Assembly: GCA_011634665.1 (NCBI GenBank)
Contig: WAEK01000019.1
Span: forward strand, 868,001 to 932,000
Length of the DNA: 64,000 bases
From: Mortierella sp. BCC40632
Taxonomy: Eukaryota > Mortierellomycota > Mortierellomycetes > Mortierellales > Mortierellaceae
Reading direction: 5' to 3'
A program made the translations under genes and the position numbers. The notes under the pieces are model-generated. The model saw only the letters and a list, made by a program, of their open reading frames with translations. It was not told the origin of the DNA and searched no databases. Below, piece by piece: positions 1-11,923 of the stretch (position 1 is the first letter of the stretch; each line of letters starts with the position of its first letter).

Positions 1-920
1 GTAAAGATATCGGGTCGGAGCATCGGCCAGATCACAGCCTCTTTGATGGTTGTCTTGGCATGTTCAAGTCCCGAAATGTCTTCCCACGTTACCACAGGAC
101 ACCTTTCCATGATCTAATGAGCATAGGGTAAAAGGAAAGAAAAAACACGGGTGAGAAAAAGAGGAAAAGCGTGTGCTGAAAGACGTGGACAGTACGAGAA
201 ACAGAGATCCAACACTTTCCACATACTTCGTTCTTGATCGTCTCAATCATCTTTGGATCCACATTCCGTAACCTCTCATCCACAGGTTCATCGGAACCAC
301 TACCGCTGCCTCGATTCTGTCCAGATTTCCCATCTTCCTGCCCATCTGGGCCTCGGTTGAGCGGTGATTTGAATTTGGGTCTCTTGGTACCCAACATCTT
401 GGACTTGAGTGAGCCTGGTCCTGCCAGGTTGCTATTATTCCCACCATTAGTATAAAGGTTGTTATTATTATGGTTGTTAATGCCACTGTTGCCGATTGAG
501 TTGTAAATGTTGGTCATGGAATTGTATCCGCCACGGTTTAGTCCTTGTCCAGACATTTGATTCATCCGTCGTTCCTCCAACTGCTGTTCCTCAATGATCT
601 ATCGGAAAGGGATACAAAAAAAAAAAAAAAAAAAAGAGAGAGAAAGAGAAAGAGAGTCATTAGAAAGGTCATTTGTTCAACCTTGACTATAGGTCCCCAT
701 GTTGGAAAGGAGTGACTGCCCCAAGTTGTACAAAGAACATGTCATACCAGTTGCTCCTTTGCTGTGATAAATTCCATAGGTCTTGGATGATTTTCTCCGA
801 CGGCATCCAAACCATCATTTCGTGACTAAGGGGGGAGGGGGTAAGGGTAATTGTAAGGCAAAAGTAGAGGATTATACGATTGTAGTTCATATTAGTACAA
901 TGAGAATCACGGTCATGATC

Positions 921-957
<37 letters not shown>

Positions 958-2199
958 TTGGTGCAACAACACTCTACCCGCTTCCTGCCAGGACGGTCAA
1001 GACCATTCGAAAAATAATTGCTCCGAATCGGCTCAGGCGCTTCCGACTGCCCAGTCTGATCCATTTCCTCATCCTCGTTATTATACATAGTATATCTGGG
1101 TCTCGTGGGTGGATCGACAGCCGTGACATTCGCTCTTGGATGAGCTCCATTCCTGGTATTATGTACTGCAGTCGCCGGGCTCCCAAACATCGAGTCTAAT
1201 GTGGTTTGATTCGAGGTCAAGTCTGAAGTCTTACGAGGTTGGACTGCAGTATTGCTGGTATAGGAGGGGCTCGGTGGTTGCTGTTCCATCTTGGTGGCTG
1301 TCACAGGAGTCCGTGGGATTTCTGTAGGAGAATCTGCTTTGGCGACTGAAGGAGGTGATTTAGAGTTGGGTGTAACAGGTACTGGTCCCGAATTCATAGG
1401 TATCTCCACAGATACAGCTGTAGCAGTAGGAGTCGTTGTCATTTGCGCTGTCTCGACCTCTACTATCGTCTCGGCAATCTCTTTCTCTTTTTGTGCTTCC
1501 TCAGCAAGCTTCCTGGCCTCCTCCACAGCCGCTGCCTCAGCTGCATTCTGTTTAGAGCGTCTCACTAGTGTGTCGATCGAGTCTGGGACTGGCAAAGCAT
1601 CTAGTTCTGGTTCACAAGTCTAAGTTGACAGCATCACCAGGAAGAGAGTAAGTAATAGTAACTTTAGAGTTTTTTTTTTCTCGTCCCATTCCCTTCGTCC
1701 AAATCCTTACCAGTGTGGCTAAATCGTTCAGACACATGGTGTACATATCCATATTGGTCTCATTTGGCTGGATCGGTGAGATGTATCCATGATTCCTTCG
1801 TTTCCGTTCCAAGGCCTGGTCCACATTCTGTCGGACGCGGTCCAAAATCCTTCGTGAAGCGGACGGGTGATTGCTATGAGTGCCTCCATTGCCCGAGCTG
1901 TTCAACAGCGGCGGATTCGCGGTCGGTTCTGCAGTGGACGGTGACGATGAGGGATGTGACTTGTTCAAATGAGAAAGACCCTTGTCCTTATGAAGACAGT
2001 CGTGTAGGTATTGTCGGTGGTAATGTTCTTGAAGATTCCTGGCATCCCGTCTTTGTTGAGCCGTCAATCGGACATCGTTAGCTTCGGTCGAAAGAAAAAG
2101 CTGGAGAGCACGGTAATGCGTCGAGGCAATAGAGGGCAAATGTCGGTTCCGGTGGGCCTTCGTAGCATGGGCACTAGTATAGATCGCTCTCTCGTCCAT
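1..2199 (-). CDS. FIGNL1: Fidgetin-like 1 AAA ATPase, 5' part (runs off left edge)
   Basis: This is a AAA ATPase of the fidgetin/spastin/katanin group, known in FIGNL1 for disassembling RAD51 filaments during homologous recombination. Exons read on the minus strand are 2199-1711, 1619-978, 825-748, 598-227 and 113 to the edge, all in phase 0, giving about 564 residues before the cut. Recognition rests on three segments: FITAKEQL (exon 3), [18 protein letters not shown] (exon 4), and [17 protein letters not shown] followed by WPMLRPDIF (exon 5). These are the FIGNL1-specific lead-in and the start of the AAA module. The Walker A and B motifs lie outside the window. The linker between the N-terminal region and the AAA domain is low-complexity and rich in Asn, Gly and Ser. 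A 30-nt A run sits in the intron at 826-977. Assignment to FIGNL1 rather than spastin follows from the FITAKEQL and DERLRN blocks. Confidence 0.9.
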
Positions 2200-3179
2200 G
2201 ATGGCTCATCTCTGCATGTAGTCAAAAAGGAAACTGAAAAAAAAAGGGTATTAAAAATCGGTGGCAAAAAAAGTCAAGATCCACAAGCCACTAGACTGTT
2301 CCTCTACTTTTGTCAGTTGGATTCATGCTAAATGTCTTCAGAGTTCTGCTCCAGGAGCTCTTTGAATTTAGTGCTATTCGCGGTTTTTTCCCCTCAACAC
2401 TTTCCTCATTGCCAGCATCAGATACTGAAGAGGTGATGGCTGGTCAGGTAATGTTTCTCGTCGAACCGAAATCCAAGTCTTTGTTAATCTCATTTGCAAG
2501 CACTTGTTACGGCCTAACGACACATGTTGAAAACTGTCAAGTTCGGACTCCGGACCTGAGCGACCGACCTGAAAGTTGACAACTTTGGCGGGGGGGATAA
2601 GCTATCACCATACTGGCATTAACCCCAGTAGGGCAGTAGTTCTGTGGTGATTGATAATGTGCCGATTTGATAGTATGCCCATTTTCTCTTGGACGACCTG
2701 GCTGTTGACACTTCAATGACTTTTCTAATGTTACTTTTCGGATGTCGCTTTTCTCGTAATCTCAACCGAGTGAAACAAGAATGGATTTAGTCATTGACCT
2801 TGAAGAAAACAATGTCCGGCTCAAAGACATGAGGCACAAGGGAATAGAAGAGAAAGATAGACTGTTCGCCAAATTTCTACATGCGCGCCTTCATGAACTG
2901 TTGCGTGGTAATATTTTTGTGCGAGATGACAAGTTTTGGCTGGTACTCATTAGATCCAACAATTGTCATATCCTGATAACCTGAAGAGAGAGTGTGTCTA
3001 CGCACTCGGAGCCAAAAAGTGATCGTGGGATAGTATATAAAAAAAAGGTGCTTTACTCGTTGGCTTTTGTAACAAAAAAAAAAGGGAGGACGAAGAGGAG
3101 GAGGAGCAGGAGAAAGATGGTTGCGGTGTAAAATGGCGTCTAGTAACAGGTCTCTTCACGTTTCTTTTTTTCTTTTTCT
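2200..3179. other. Spacer between FIGNL1 and RIP1
   Basis: No recognisable gene. Two short open frames lie on the plus strand, at 2310-2579 (89 codons) and 2781-2984 (67 codons). The second is charged and starts MDLVIDLEENNVRLKDMRHK, but I know no family for it and see no introns that would extend it. The last ~150 bases before 3180 are purine-rich on the plus strand and probably hold the RIP1 3' UTR. Confidence 0.4.
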
Positions 3180-4692
3180 TTAACCGATGATGATCTTGTT
3201 CTCATCAAAGACGTAGGTAGGGATCTCAAGGTTGAGTGGTGCGGGACCCTTGCGGATACGACCCGAGATATCGTAGTGGGAACCGTGGCAGGGGCAGTAC
3301 CAGCCGCCATAGTCACCAGCCTCACCAATTGGGACACATCCCAAGTGAGTGCAGACACCTAATGAAATCGCCAGAAAATTGGACATTAGTAAAAAAAAAA
3401 AAGGCCACGTTTTGTTTGTTGCTGTGAAGTTAGCCTCTGGTTGCAAAACGTCAACTTACCCAACATGACCAACCACTCGGGCTTCTGGACACGATCGGAA
3501 TCGGTCTGGGGATCACGGAGCTCAGCAATGTTGATAGTGTTGGCCTCGTCAATCTCATCTGCAGTGCGGTGTCGGATAAAGACGGGCTTTCCACGCCACT
3601 TGATGGTGACATTGCGACCCTCGGGAATGGTGTTGAGATCAACCTCGACCTTGGCCAAGGCCAAAACATCGGCCGAGGCGGACATGTTGGCAAGGAAGTC
3701 CGCGACAGTGGTCTTGGCGCCCACGAACGACAAGGCACCAGTTGTGCCGACCATGAAGTACGAGAAAGCGCGGTTGCTGGAGTCACCGGAGCCGCTCTTG
3801 TATTTGTCAAAGTCAGGGATAACAGTGGTGTCACGGGCTGAGGTGTGGTTGAAGCGCTTCTGGATGCTGATGTTGCCAGGGGCTAAAGAACAGTGTCGGA
3901 TCATTTCAATAGAGATGGGCAAAAAATTAGTAAAAGGCGCGTCAGGAATCAGGGGGCCCGTTGGTCATCCGCCCGAATGGCTTTTCATTGTGCTTTTTGG
4001 TTGCTGTAGAATGGAGAATAGAGATTGTTGACGCGCGATGATGTAAAAACAGTGTACAATGCCGGAGTGCTGCGAGAGAAAAAGAAGTGCCACTGGTGCA
4101 ACCACACATAGAATGAGGATTGATTGGTTTTCCGATCTGTTCCATCAGGTGCTGTCGGATTTCCCGAAGGAGAGTGATTCAGCCAGTCAACTCAGAATGC
4201 CATGTCCGGACACGCGCCAAATGTGCTTGGACCGCGCCATTCCTGCCACGTCTCCGGAATCCGAGGATTCCATTGAGGTTAATTCGGGTTGAATCCTGTG
4301 CCGTTCACATGTCTGACAGATTTCCTCCATGTTCGGATCTTTTTGTTTCGTGAGGCTCCGAGAGCCAAAAGTCAAGGTCGAAGCATCGGAAAAGGGGGGG
4401 GAGGGGAGGGGCGAATCCATGTTGCGGGAATGATTCTACCATCTTGTCGAGATGGGATCAGCAGCATACCAGTGACATAGTTGCGGTTGCGGTTGGGGCC
4501 GGCGACCTTCAAAACGGGGATGGTGGGGGTAGCAGGAGATTCGTGATGGCCGTGTCCATGACCATGGTCGTCACCGGAGCCATAGAAAGCAGACCGGCTA
4601 AGCACATTGCGGACAGCAGTGGTGCTAGCAGGAAGGGTGACGAAGGAGCGGTTCAAAGCGGCCGAAGCCAGCTTGGTGGAAAGGGAGGCCAT
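3180..4692 (-). CDS. RIP1: Rieske iron-sulfur subunit of complex III
   Basis: This nucleus-encoded subunit of the mitochondrial cytochrome bc1 complex carries the 2Fe-2S cluster that passes electrons from ubiquinol to cytochrome c1. Three exons (4692-4470, 3882-3460, 3358-3180) join to 274 residues, the usual length. The two cluster motifs are intact in the last exon: CTHLGC and CPCHGSH, each giving one Cys and one His ligand plus the disulfide cysteines. The single membrane helix lies around [20 protein letters not shown], and the N-terminus has the Ser/Ala/Arg composition of a mitochondrial presequence. A His-rich stretch ([10 protein letters not shown]) sits near residue 45, in or just after the presequence. 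The intron junction falls inside the first cluster-binding region, just before GVCTHLGC. Start chosen at the first ATG of the presequence-like frame. Confidence 0.97.
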
Positions 4693-6179
4693 CGTTGGGG
4701 GGATGAGAGAGGATGGAGATTGGACGGAGGAACGAGCAAGGCAGCGGACGGAAATGGAGGCCGGCCTCTGTGTGTGTACAATATCGGAAGCCGAACAGAA
4801 AAAAAAAAAAAAAAACTACGTCACGGGGTCTGGGAGTTGGCATTAACGTATTTGTTTATTGGCGATAAATTGGTCCTGCGTTCCCCAGAACCAGACGCCA
4901 AGGTAACAAAGGAGCCATCAACGCTCGCCGGCTAAGGGAGCTTGGGTCGTCCTTTGAAAGTTCTTTTATTCTCGTCCATGGTTGGGCTATCCGTGCCAAG
5001 GGCAGAAAGCAAATCCAACTTCGCTTTATCTCCTTGATAGACTCATATACCGATAGAGTCCAAAGCAAGGGCATGAACTGCGGATAGCTGCAAATTATGA
5101 TGGTGAACCCAAAGGACAATAGGAAGTGAAGGTTTGAGCCAGTTGTTCAAAGATGAAAGGTGGAAAGATGGTCTCACCCGTGTATTTGGAGGAAGAGGCC
5201 AGATAGGCGGACCCCATTATCCATCGAGCGGTGTATAAGAGCTGTAGAGAAGACGAAAGAAAGGAAAAGAGACAGTCTATCACAACTCCCTCTTCAGATC
5301 GTCTCTTGGACCACCAAGCGAAATAGGAAGGTGGAAAAGAAAGGCATCCTATTTCATCTCCAACTTTTTAGTGAAAACTTGCAATTGATTCATAGTTCCC
5401 ACGCTTCATCTTCCCAAGATAAAGTCCATTCCTTTTGCACCTCACTCTTTGCATTTATCTGCGGTAGTCTCTGCCTGACCCAATACTGGTTGCTGACATA
5501 CTAAACCCTAACAGAGAGCAGACTTATGCATGTGAGGCTGAGTTCATTTTGATCCTTCTCAATGAGAGGATCGTTTTCATACTGGCCTGCTGGATTAGGC
5601 CCTACGCTAGTCTAAGGGGATGAGACGAACAAAGGGCCCGAGATGCGACTCACTTTGTAGTCTTCTTGCATCTCAGCAGAGAAAGGTCACCCGAGGCGAC
5701 TACACTCAGTAAATCAATCAAAGGGTAGCCCGATAGGACCATGCGCCCAAACCAATGCGTGATTGTGACCTGTCATGGAGCATACTCTATTGATGAGTGC
5801 CACGTGTGAGAGGGAGATGGGAGCCGCCAGGTTTTAAATTATAATTGAAAAGAAAAAAATCGGTTCCTGACCTGACAGCAAGGTTTAATAATAATAATAA
5901 TGAAAAAAGAGCGAGGTGGGTGGGGCTATATTACATGAATGACAAGGGTTCGGGGGGAAGAATTGCACCACACAGAATGTGCCGTCTGTTCTCTTCTTTT
6001 TTTTCCTCTGCATTTTCAATCTCCATTAGACCTCTTGCAAATCCCAAGAAAACTCTCCATAAAAACGAAAGAAAGAAGGAAGGAAGGAAAGAAAGAAAGA
6101 AAAGAAAAGAAAAGAAAAGAGAGAGAAATGAAAACCATTAAACTCTAGGGAGATCTAGGACTGTTGCGGGTAAAAAGCT
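4693..6179. other. Spacer between RIP1 and CENP-A, possible decayed coding sequence
   Basis: About 1.5 kb with no gene I can name. Minus-strand frames at 5095-5283 and 4856-5119 read like protein in places (for example SSSKYTGETIFPPFIFEQLA) but are interrupted by stops and join to nothing recognisable, so a gene relic is possible. The segment at 6060-6130 is a GAAA/GGAA-type purine repeat just downstream of the CENP-A stop codon. Confidence 0.35.
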
Positions 6180-7002
6180 TTAACCAAGTCCTCCATGATG
6201 TCCTCTAATCCGCCTTGCCAATTGGATATCTCGCTGCATAATGGTGACACGCTTGGCATGAATAGCACATAGATTTCTAAAAGATTCCAGCAAAAAAAGT
6301 TAGAGGCAGTCGGATGACGGTCGCCGTTGGTTATCAGGAACTCCAGCAAGAAAAGAAAAAAGAAAAGAAAAGCTCATTTCCATGTTTATGCCTTTCAACT
6401 TACGCATCCTCGAATAAATGGACCATGTAAGCCTCTGTTGCTTCCTGTAGTGCCATTAATGCTGAGCTCTGCCATCTTAACCCTACGTCTGTGCCACTTC
6501 CTTTCGAAACCGACGATACGTATTCATTGGCAATCTCCCTCACCTAATATACAAGTTTTGCCGCAATAGCCATAATAGGTCAGTTATTCCCGTTTAATAA
6601 AAGTTCAAGCCTAGGTGCCATTGAGTATCACCCACGAGTTAAGTAGGCAGCCCCCCCCCCTTTTTTTTTTGTCGTGGTCGGTTAACTTACTACTCGAGTG
6701 AAAGGCAACTTTTGAATCAAGAGCTGAGTGGACCGTTGATATTGTCGAATTTCTCGTAGTGCGACCGTTCCTGGCTTGAACCGATGTTTTTTGGCTGGTG
6801 CTATAGGATCTCCAGCACGTACTTTTGCCTGTTTACCTGAGGTCACCCCTGCTGCTTCCTTCATGCCCTTCCGTGCTCGTGCTGGAGGATGCTGGGTTCC
6901 TGATGCACTCGCCGATGCTTCCGCTGTGCTGGATGCATCGGCCCGGACTGGTATCCCTGCCGGAAGGGTTGTCTTTTTAGATCCTGATGACGGTCGCGCC
7001 AT
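6180..7002 (-). CDS. CENPA: Centromeric histone H3 variant CENP-A
   Basis: This protein replaces H3 in centromeric nucleosomes and marks the site of kinetochore assembly. Exons 7002-6691, 6543-6404 and 6276-6180 give 182 residues. After an Ala/Ser/Thr/Lys-rich tail of about 75 residues comes a histone fold starting [25 protein letters not shown] hallmarks are visible. Loop 1 is enlarged ([20 protein letters not shown]) where H3 has only [10 protein letters not shown]. The first base of the helix-2 core is the diagnostic Trp in place of Phe. The stretch [20 protein letters not shown] resembles fission-yeast Cnp1. The C-terminus is [10 protein letters not shown], which resembles the CENP-C-binding tail ending in LEEGLG of animal CENP-A and differs from the ERA-type end of H3. 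The canonical H3 gene at 15098 is clearly distinct. Start chosen as the ATG giving [10 protein letters not shown], an H3-like N-terminus. Confidence 0.95.
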
Positions 7003-7157
7003 ATTGACTCGTCCACTGTCCTGCCAAAGTTGGTGTGGCGCAAATCTGATGCTTGATGGGGGATTGATTTTGTAGCTGGATCTTTTAGAACTGCACAAAC
7101 TGAAAAAAAAAAAAAAAAAGAGGAGAGACGCGCTTGCAGAGAAATTTAATCACATGA

Positions 7158-9392
7158 CTATACTGCTGGAGACGTGTTAAATGAAAGACTATGACACTCC
7201 AAGGTCCTGAGATTGACAAGAGCTATTGTTCCTGTAGACGCGAAAGGGGGAAGCATAATAACTCGCGTTCTCTGGCCATCATCACCTACAGGCGAACAAG
7301 GGATTCGATTTTAGGAGAGGAAAATTTGATCCGCACAGCATTTCTAGACCTATTTGTCTGATTGAAAAAAAAAAAAAAAACTTACCATGAACCAATTCCG
7401 TTGCAAACTTGTCTTGATTCCCGATAAAGTAGATATGAGGTGTCTTTTCCATAACAAAGGGGTCCTTGTCCTTGAACGGGTAGCACCCTGATCACGTAAT
7501 AGGTCGATGCGTTAGTCACTCTACGATTCTGATCAAACCATAGTCGTAGCCTTTTCCACAGCCTCTACCACAGCCGTTTCATTCCTTTCATTCCATCTCC
7601 TTTCCTTTCCTTTCCTTTCCTTTCCTTTCCTTTTTTTTTTTTTTTTTTTTGTCAACTTACAGAGGGTATCTGGGGCGGTTGGGGCAATATGTCTCCATTT
7701 GAGTGTCTGAGCGGCCATTTCTAACCGGTTTTCTGACTTTACGTATTTGTAAATATCGTCCACAGTCTGTCCAGATGTGCCCAAGAGTGTTGTCCCATCG
7801 ATACCGCTCCAGTAAGGGTTCGTGACACATCGGAACGTTGAGAATTGACGTGCCTGCGGTAATAAGGCCGCGTGGATTGCTTGTTGTGGCATCGTCGCGC
7901 TCGATGGGTCACTTTCTCCTGCCATAATATCCACCGACATACTGGAGCATACATCCTGAAGAAATCCATCCAATAGCTTTGTGGGCTCTGTGACAAACGA
8001 GGATCGATCGTATCCATATTTTTTCTAGAGCATTTAGGGTTATGTCGTGCACTAGGTTAGCCATGTTCCTGAAAGAAAAAGAAATAGATAAAGATAAAAC
8101 AGATCGAAACCACATACAGTCTTGATATCATCCTCAGCACTTTCTGGGGTGACAATAGAATTTCCTGCTAGGACTAGTCGGACAATATTTGCACCACTCA
8201 GTTGTTCCTACAGGTGTGATAACGAAAAAAAAATGGATAAGTAAGATGTCCAGATAGTGTGACAGGCGTCCATCTCTGAATGTCGCTTACTGCAGTGGTG
8301 CCCAGATCTCCTGTCAAGAACTCGGCAAGTAGGTCGAGTTCCAATTGTTTAAAGTCTTTGCTGCCAATACCAAGTCCAGAAGCAAGAGCAATGTATTTGT
8401 TAGGCTGTTCATCTGTTGGTGTTGACAGAGGATCTGAAGGTTAATTCTGTGAAAAAAAAAAAAAAAGGGTGCAGCTGGTCCGGAATATTTACCTGTCTCC
8501 ATTGGCTGTTCCTGTGGTCCCTGTCCCGCATAGCAAATGTCAACCACCTTGAAGTCGCCATTTTCGTCCTCGCTTCCAAGAACAGCCATGACTATGCCTA
8601 CATAAACATTTTTTTTTGTTATTCAAAAATGTTAGTACCAAAGGTGGTCATACGATATACGCCCCATTACAGGTGAAGAAGCGCACTTGCCTGTAACAAA
8701 CAGATCGCTGTCGACCTTGGGTCCGGTTAGTTTGACTCGGCCAGATTCGTCTTCCAGGTAGACCGAATCATCATCGTCAGTGTATTTTGGTCGATCTGGT
8801 TGAGCAGCAATCCAGTGCTAAAAGTATTTCCAAGAGTTTCTACCGTTAGCGAAACGAATCCAAAATATTCATCTTCAAAGTCGACTGGGATCTACTGCAA
8901 CAACGGGAAAGGTCGCCATACATCCTTGGTAATGTCGTTGAGAATATTTGGTTTGAGCTTCATTTCCATGTAGACTGTTCCGACAAGGTAGAAGATTTCT
9001 CCTGGCTGCACATCGAGGACCTTTTCTGCCAACTTTGGCGCAGGGTTCAGAGAAGCTATTTTTTTTTTCCGATCAAGGAAAAAAAAAAAAAAAAAGGTAC
9101 TCAGAGTCAGCGTTCACGGTATTAAGCGAATATGAGATAGTGGGTGGACAAAATCTTTGTCCTGTTTCACAGACAATAGTTCTCGCCACATTCAGGAGCT
9201 CTAATACATACACCATTTTTTTTTGGCCTGAGCCAGAACAATGCGCCTCATGAGCACCAGTCGAACAAAGTACAGGTGGGCATACTGAAGTTGGTAATCG
9301 CGTGTGCCGACCACAAAGTTTTCATCAAGAGATCCTAGATCATCAAATGTGGCCTTTCGCCTTTCAACATGCTCCTGTTCCGGGATCGACAT
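7158..9392 (-). CDS. POLD2: DNA polymerase delta small subunit (Pol31/Cdc1/p50)
   Basis: This is the B-subunit of replicative DNA polymerase delta, bridging the catalytic subunit and the third subunit. It has an inactivated calcineurin-like phosphoesterase fold plus an OB fold. Nine exons (9392-9212, 9055-8922, 8817-8691, 8597-8493, 8433-8291, 8207-8118, 8024-7661, 7487-7386, 7285-7158) give 457 residues, close to the ~470 of human POLD2. Signature blocks: QYAHLYFVRLVLMRR, VDIMAGESDPSSATMPQQAI, TNPYWSGIDGTTLLGTSGQ, WRHIAPTAPDTLWCYPF and the end block NLRTLECHSLSFN. Intron 3 (8690-8598) must be GC-AG: the donor reads ACAG|GCAAGT, and only this junction keeps the VTGIVMAVLG frame. An upstream TTG codon in frame at 9404 is ignored in favour of ATG 9392. 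Confidence 0.95.
7590..7650 (+). repeat. (TTTCC)n followed by poly-T
   Basis: About six TTTCC pentamers run into a ~20-nt T run, inside the POLD2 intron between exons 7 and 8. On the transcribed strand this is an A run followed by a purine repeat close to the donor side of the intron. Several other introns here have similar simple-sequence content. Confidence 0.85.
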
Positions 9393-11923
9393 TTTGTGTT
9401 CCAACTCTTCTTTGGGCCGCTCCTCTTTTCTTTTTTGTTTTTGTTGGCAGGTCTCTGCTCGATGGGTCCAGCGAGGTTTGGGAGTCGGTCAAGAATGAAC
9501 ACTCGGACAACCTCAACAGAATGATGGCGTTTTTGTTCAAACAAAAAAAAAAAATTCAAATCCAGTCACAACGACTAAAAAAAATCTGGACACAAAAAAG
9601 TGCTTTCTTCTGGCTCACTATTCAAGTTGAAAGGTAACATCCTCAAAGACAAGATTTAAGCATGATTTTACGTGAGAGACACAAAGTCCTTCTCTTAGGA
9701 CAATTAAAAGGCAGCACAGGCGACAGAACTCACTTTGTTCTTCCTCCAGGTCTGTCTACAATCCATTCACGGAGCTCTCAAAAAATGTGTTCTACAGAGC
9801 TCGGATACCAAATGTAGGTCCTAGTAACATTTTGTTGTTGCTTAAGTTTGGCTTCACTTACACTCCTAGTCATCTAGCAAGCGTCGGTCAAGATAACCTT
9901 AACATAAGCCTCATGATTCGGTGGCCCCACAGGAAGCAGTGGTAGGGCTCAGGAGCATCAGTTCCTTTCAATAGGTGGACTGAACGGATGACGAGCTGCA
10001 TCAGCGCAAATGCATGTGCAAACAGCTTTTTGGTTTTGGAAGTAACACCTGTGTGGTCGCGCGTCGCGTACGTCCTAGATTTAGGCGAATACGGACTTCA
10101 TAGGAAAGTTGGCACCCAAGAAAAAAAAACTGTTCGACATTGAGGTTTGTCAGGAGAGAGGAATTGGTCACAAGGAGGAATCGTACATCGATGAGCATCC
10201 TCTGTTTCCTATGGGTATTTGGTGGTCGACCTCCTTACTTGTCCCTTTTCATCTATTTCTCAAGCTTTTGCTTCGTCTTTGCTTTCTTGTGTGTGCTTTT
10301 TTTTTGTTTGTTTATTCTTGGCTCTGCTGACTTTTTCTCGCCAGAGTTTGGTCATTCTGTGTTATGAAGGCAACGGCGTCTCCTGAACTCCAATGATAGC
10401 CAACGTATTTTTTTCTTGTTTCGACTTGGAAGTAGTGGGCTCCGTCCAATCCGAATCATCGAGTTGGACATATCCTGGGCGTCGATTTCCTAATTATCGG
10501 GCCGAATAGCCCATGGAAAGAAGAAAAAAAAAAAAAAAAAAGGTTTTCAACTTTACTTCAGCTGTCCTGAAAGATGGTCCAGGTGATCCAGGGTTCACAT
10601 GAGGCCGCTATTAGTTATGTGGGCTGTATAAGAAAAATTTATGGAATAAAAAGGCACTGGCCATTTCACTCTCCGGTCCTCTAGTTCTTCCTGTTCGAGG
10701 CATTCAGTAGACCATAGACCATCCAAAATAGCTGTTTCAATGTATTGAACCCATATGTCTATTGCTTGGACGGAAGAACTCGTATTTTTTCTTCTTCTTC
10801 ATTTTCTTCAGCCTCTTCACAGCCCCGTAGTAACCGGAACTTTTTTTTTTCTTTTGCCTCTCCTGCTCTCCATCACACAAGCCATCTCTGTCGAGATTGC
10901 AAAAGACGAGATTCTAGGTCTCGCTTAGCAGTCTCCAGTCTACTCTGGCCTGCAGGGTCTATGAGGATCCATGGGTAAAAAAAAATCACAGGGAAAAACC
11001 ATGCCGTGTCATCCTCCTACATCCACCAGAGAAACTCGTGTCTTGGTAGGTTGTATGCTTTGCTTTTTTGGACAACAGCTGCGCGCGTCAAGGAGCAGAA
11101 GGGCTACTTGTTTATGAAAGGAATGCAACTGAGCACTCAACCAAAAGGCTCGCCGCGGGGAGAAGGCCGAGGGGAGGTCTGTTGGCCACAAAAAAATCCT
11201 CTGACCGTGAGTAAGGATTAGATCCATTGAGAGCGAGCATGTGCAACCAGCACTGCACATCAACAAGAGAGACCCAAACATGCCACCGAGACGGGCGAGT
11301 CCAGGAAAAGGGACCTGTTCATGTTGATCGGCGCCCAACGAGCTTGGGTAGCTTCGTCCGAAAGTGTGGTCGGACAAAGAGAGAGAGAGAGGGAACGACG
11401 AGGGCTCACACGAGTGCACGAGCAGGGCACAAGCATATGAAAACAGTGGAGAAGGAGAAGAGGAAGAAAAAAAAGAACGGAGAGGAGCCCGTGCTTTGAA
11501 ATGTCAGGCATGTTATGCCTGCTGCAGACAACAACAATAGAGGTGCAGTCGACAGAGCTGGGCTGGATGGATATCCTGTCTTCCCTTTCTCTCCTCTCTT
11601 TCTTCATTCGTTCATTCGTTCATTCCTTTTCACTTCTCCTCTCTCCTTCTCCTTCTCTCATCATCATCTCCCTTGCAAGCAGAGTATTTTTTTTTTTTTT
11701 TTTTTTTTTTTCTTTCCCTCTCTCACTCTCTCTCACACACACACAATTCAGATCACTCCGCTCTCACGTCCTCTCCATTTTCTACACCCTGTATGCTGCT
11801 CTTTACTTCACATGGCCCTGGAGACATGGGAAGAATGAGAGAGACAGGTACTAATGTTGATCTTTCATTCTCCATTCCACATCTCAACAGAATACATCTA
11901 GTTCCGCCTCTCCTTATAAAAAA
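9393..11923. other. 2.5 kb gene-poor divergent region between POLD2 and the lipid kinase
   Basis: The two flanking genes point away from each other, so both promoters and 5' UTRs must lie here. No frame on either strand shows a family motif or joins across plausible introns. Frames at 10109-10367 and 10745-10978 (plus) and 10001-10198 (minus) are hydrophobic or Ser-rich low-complexity reads. A T run and CT-rich tract at 11690-11745 lie about 200 bases before the kinase start. Nothing else stands out. Confidence 0.5.
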
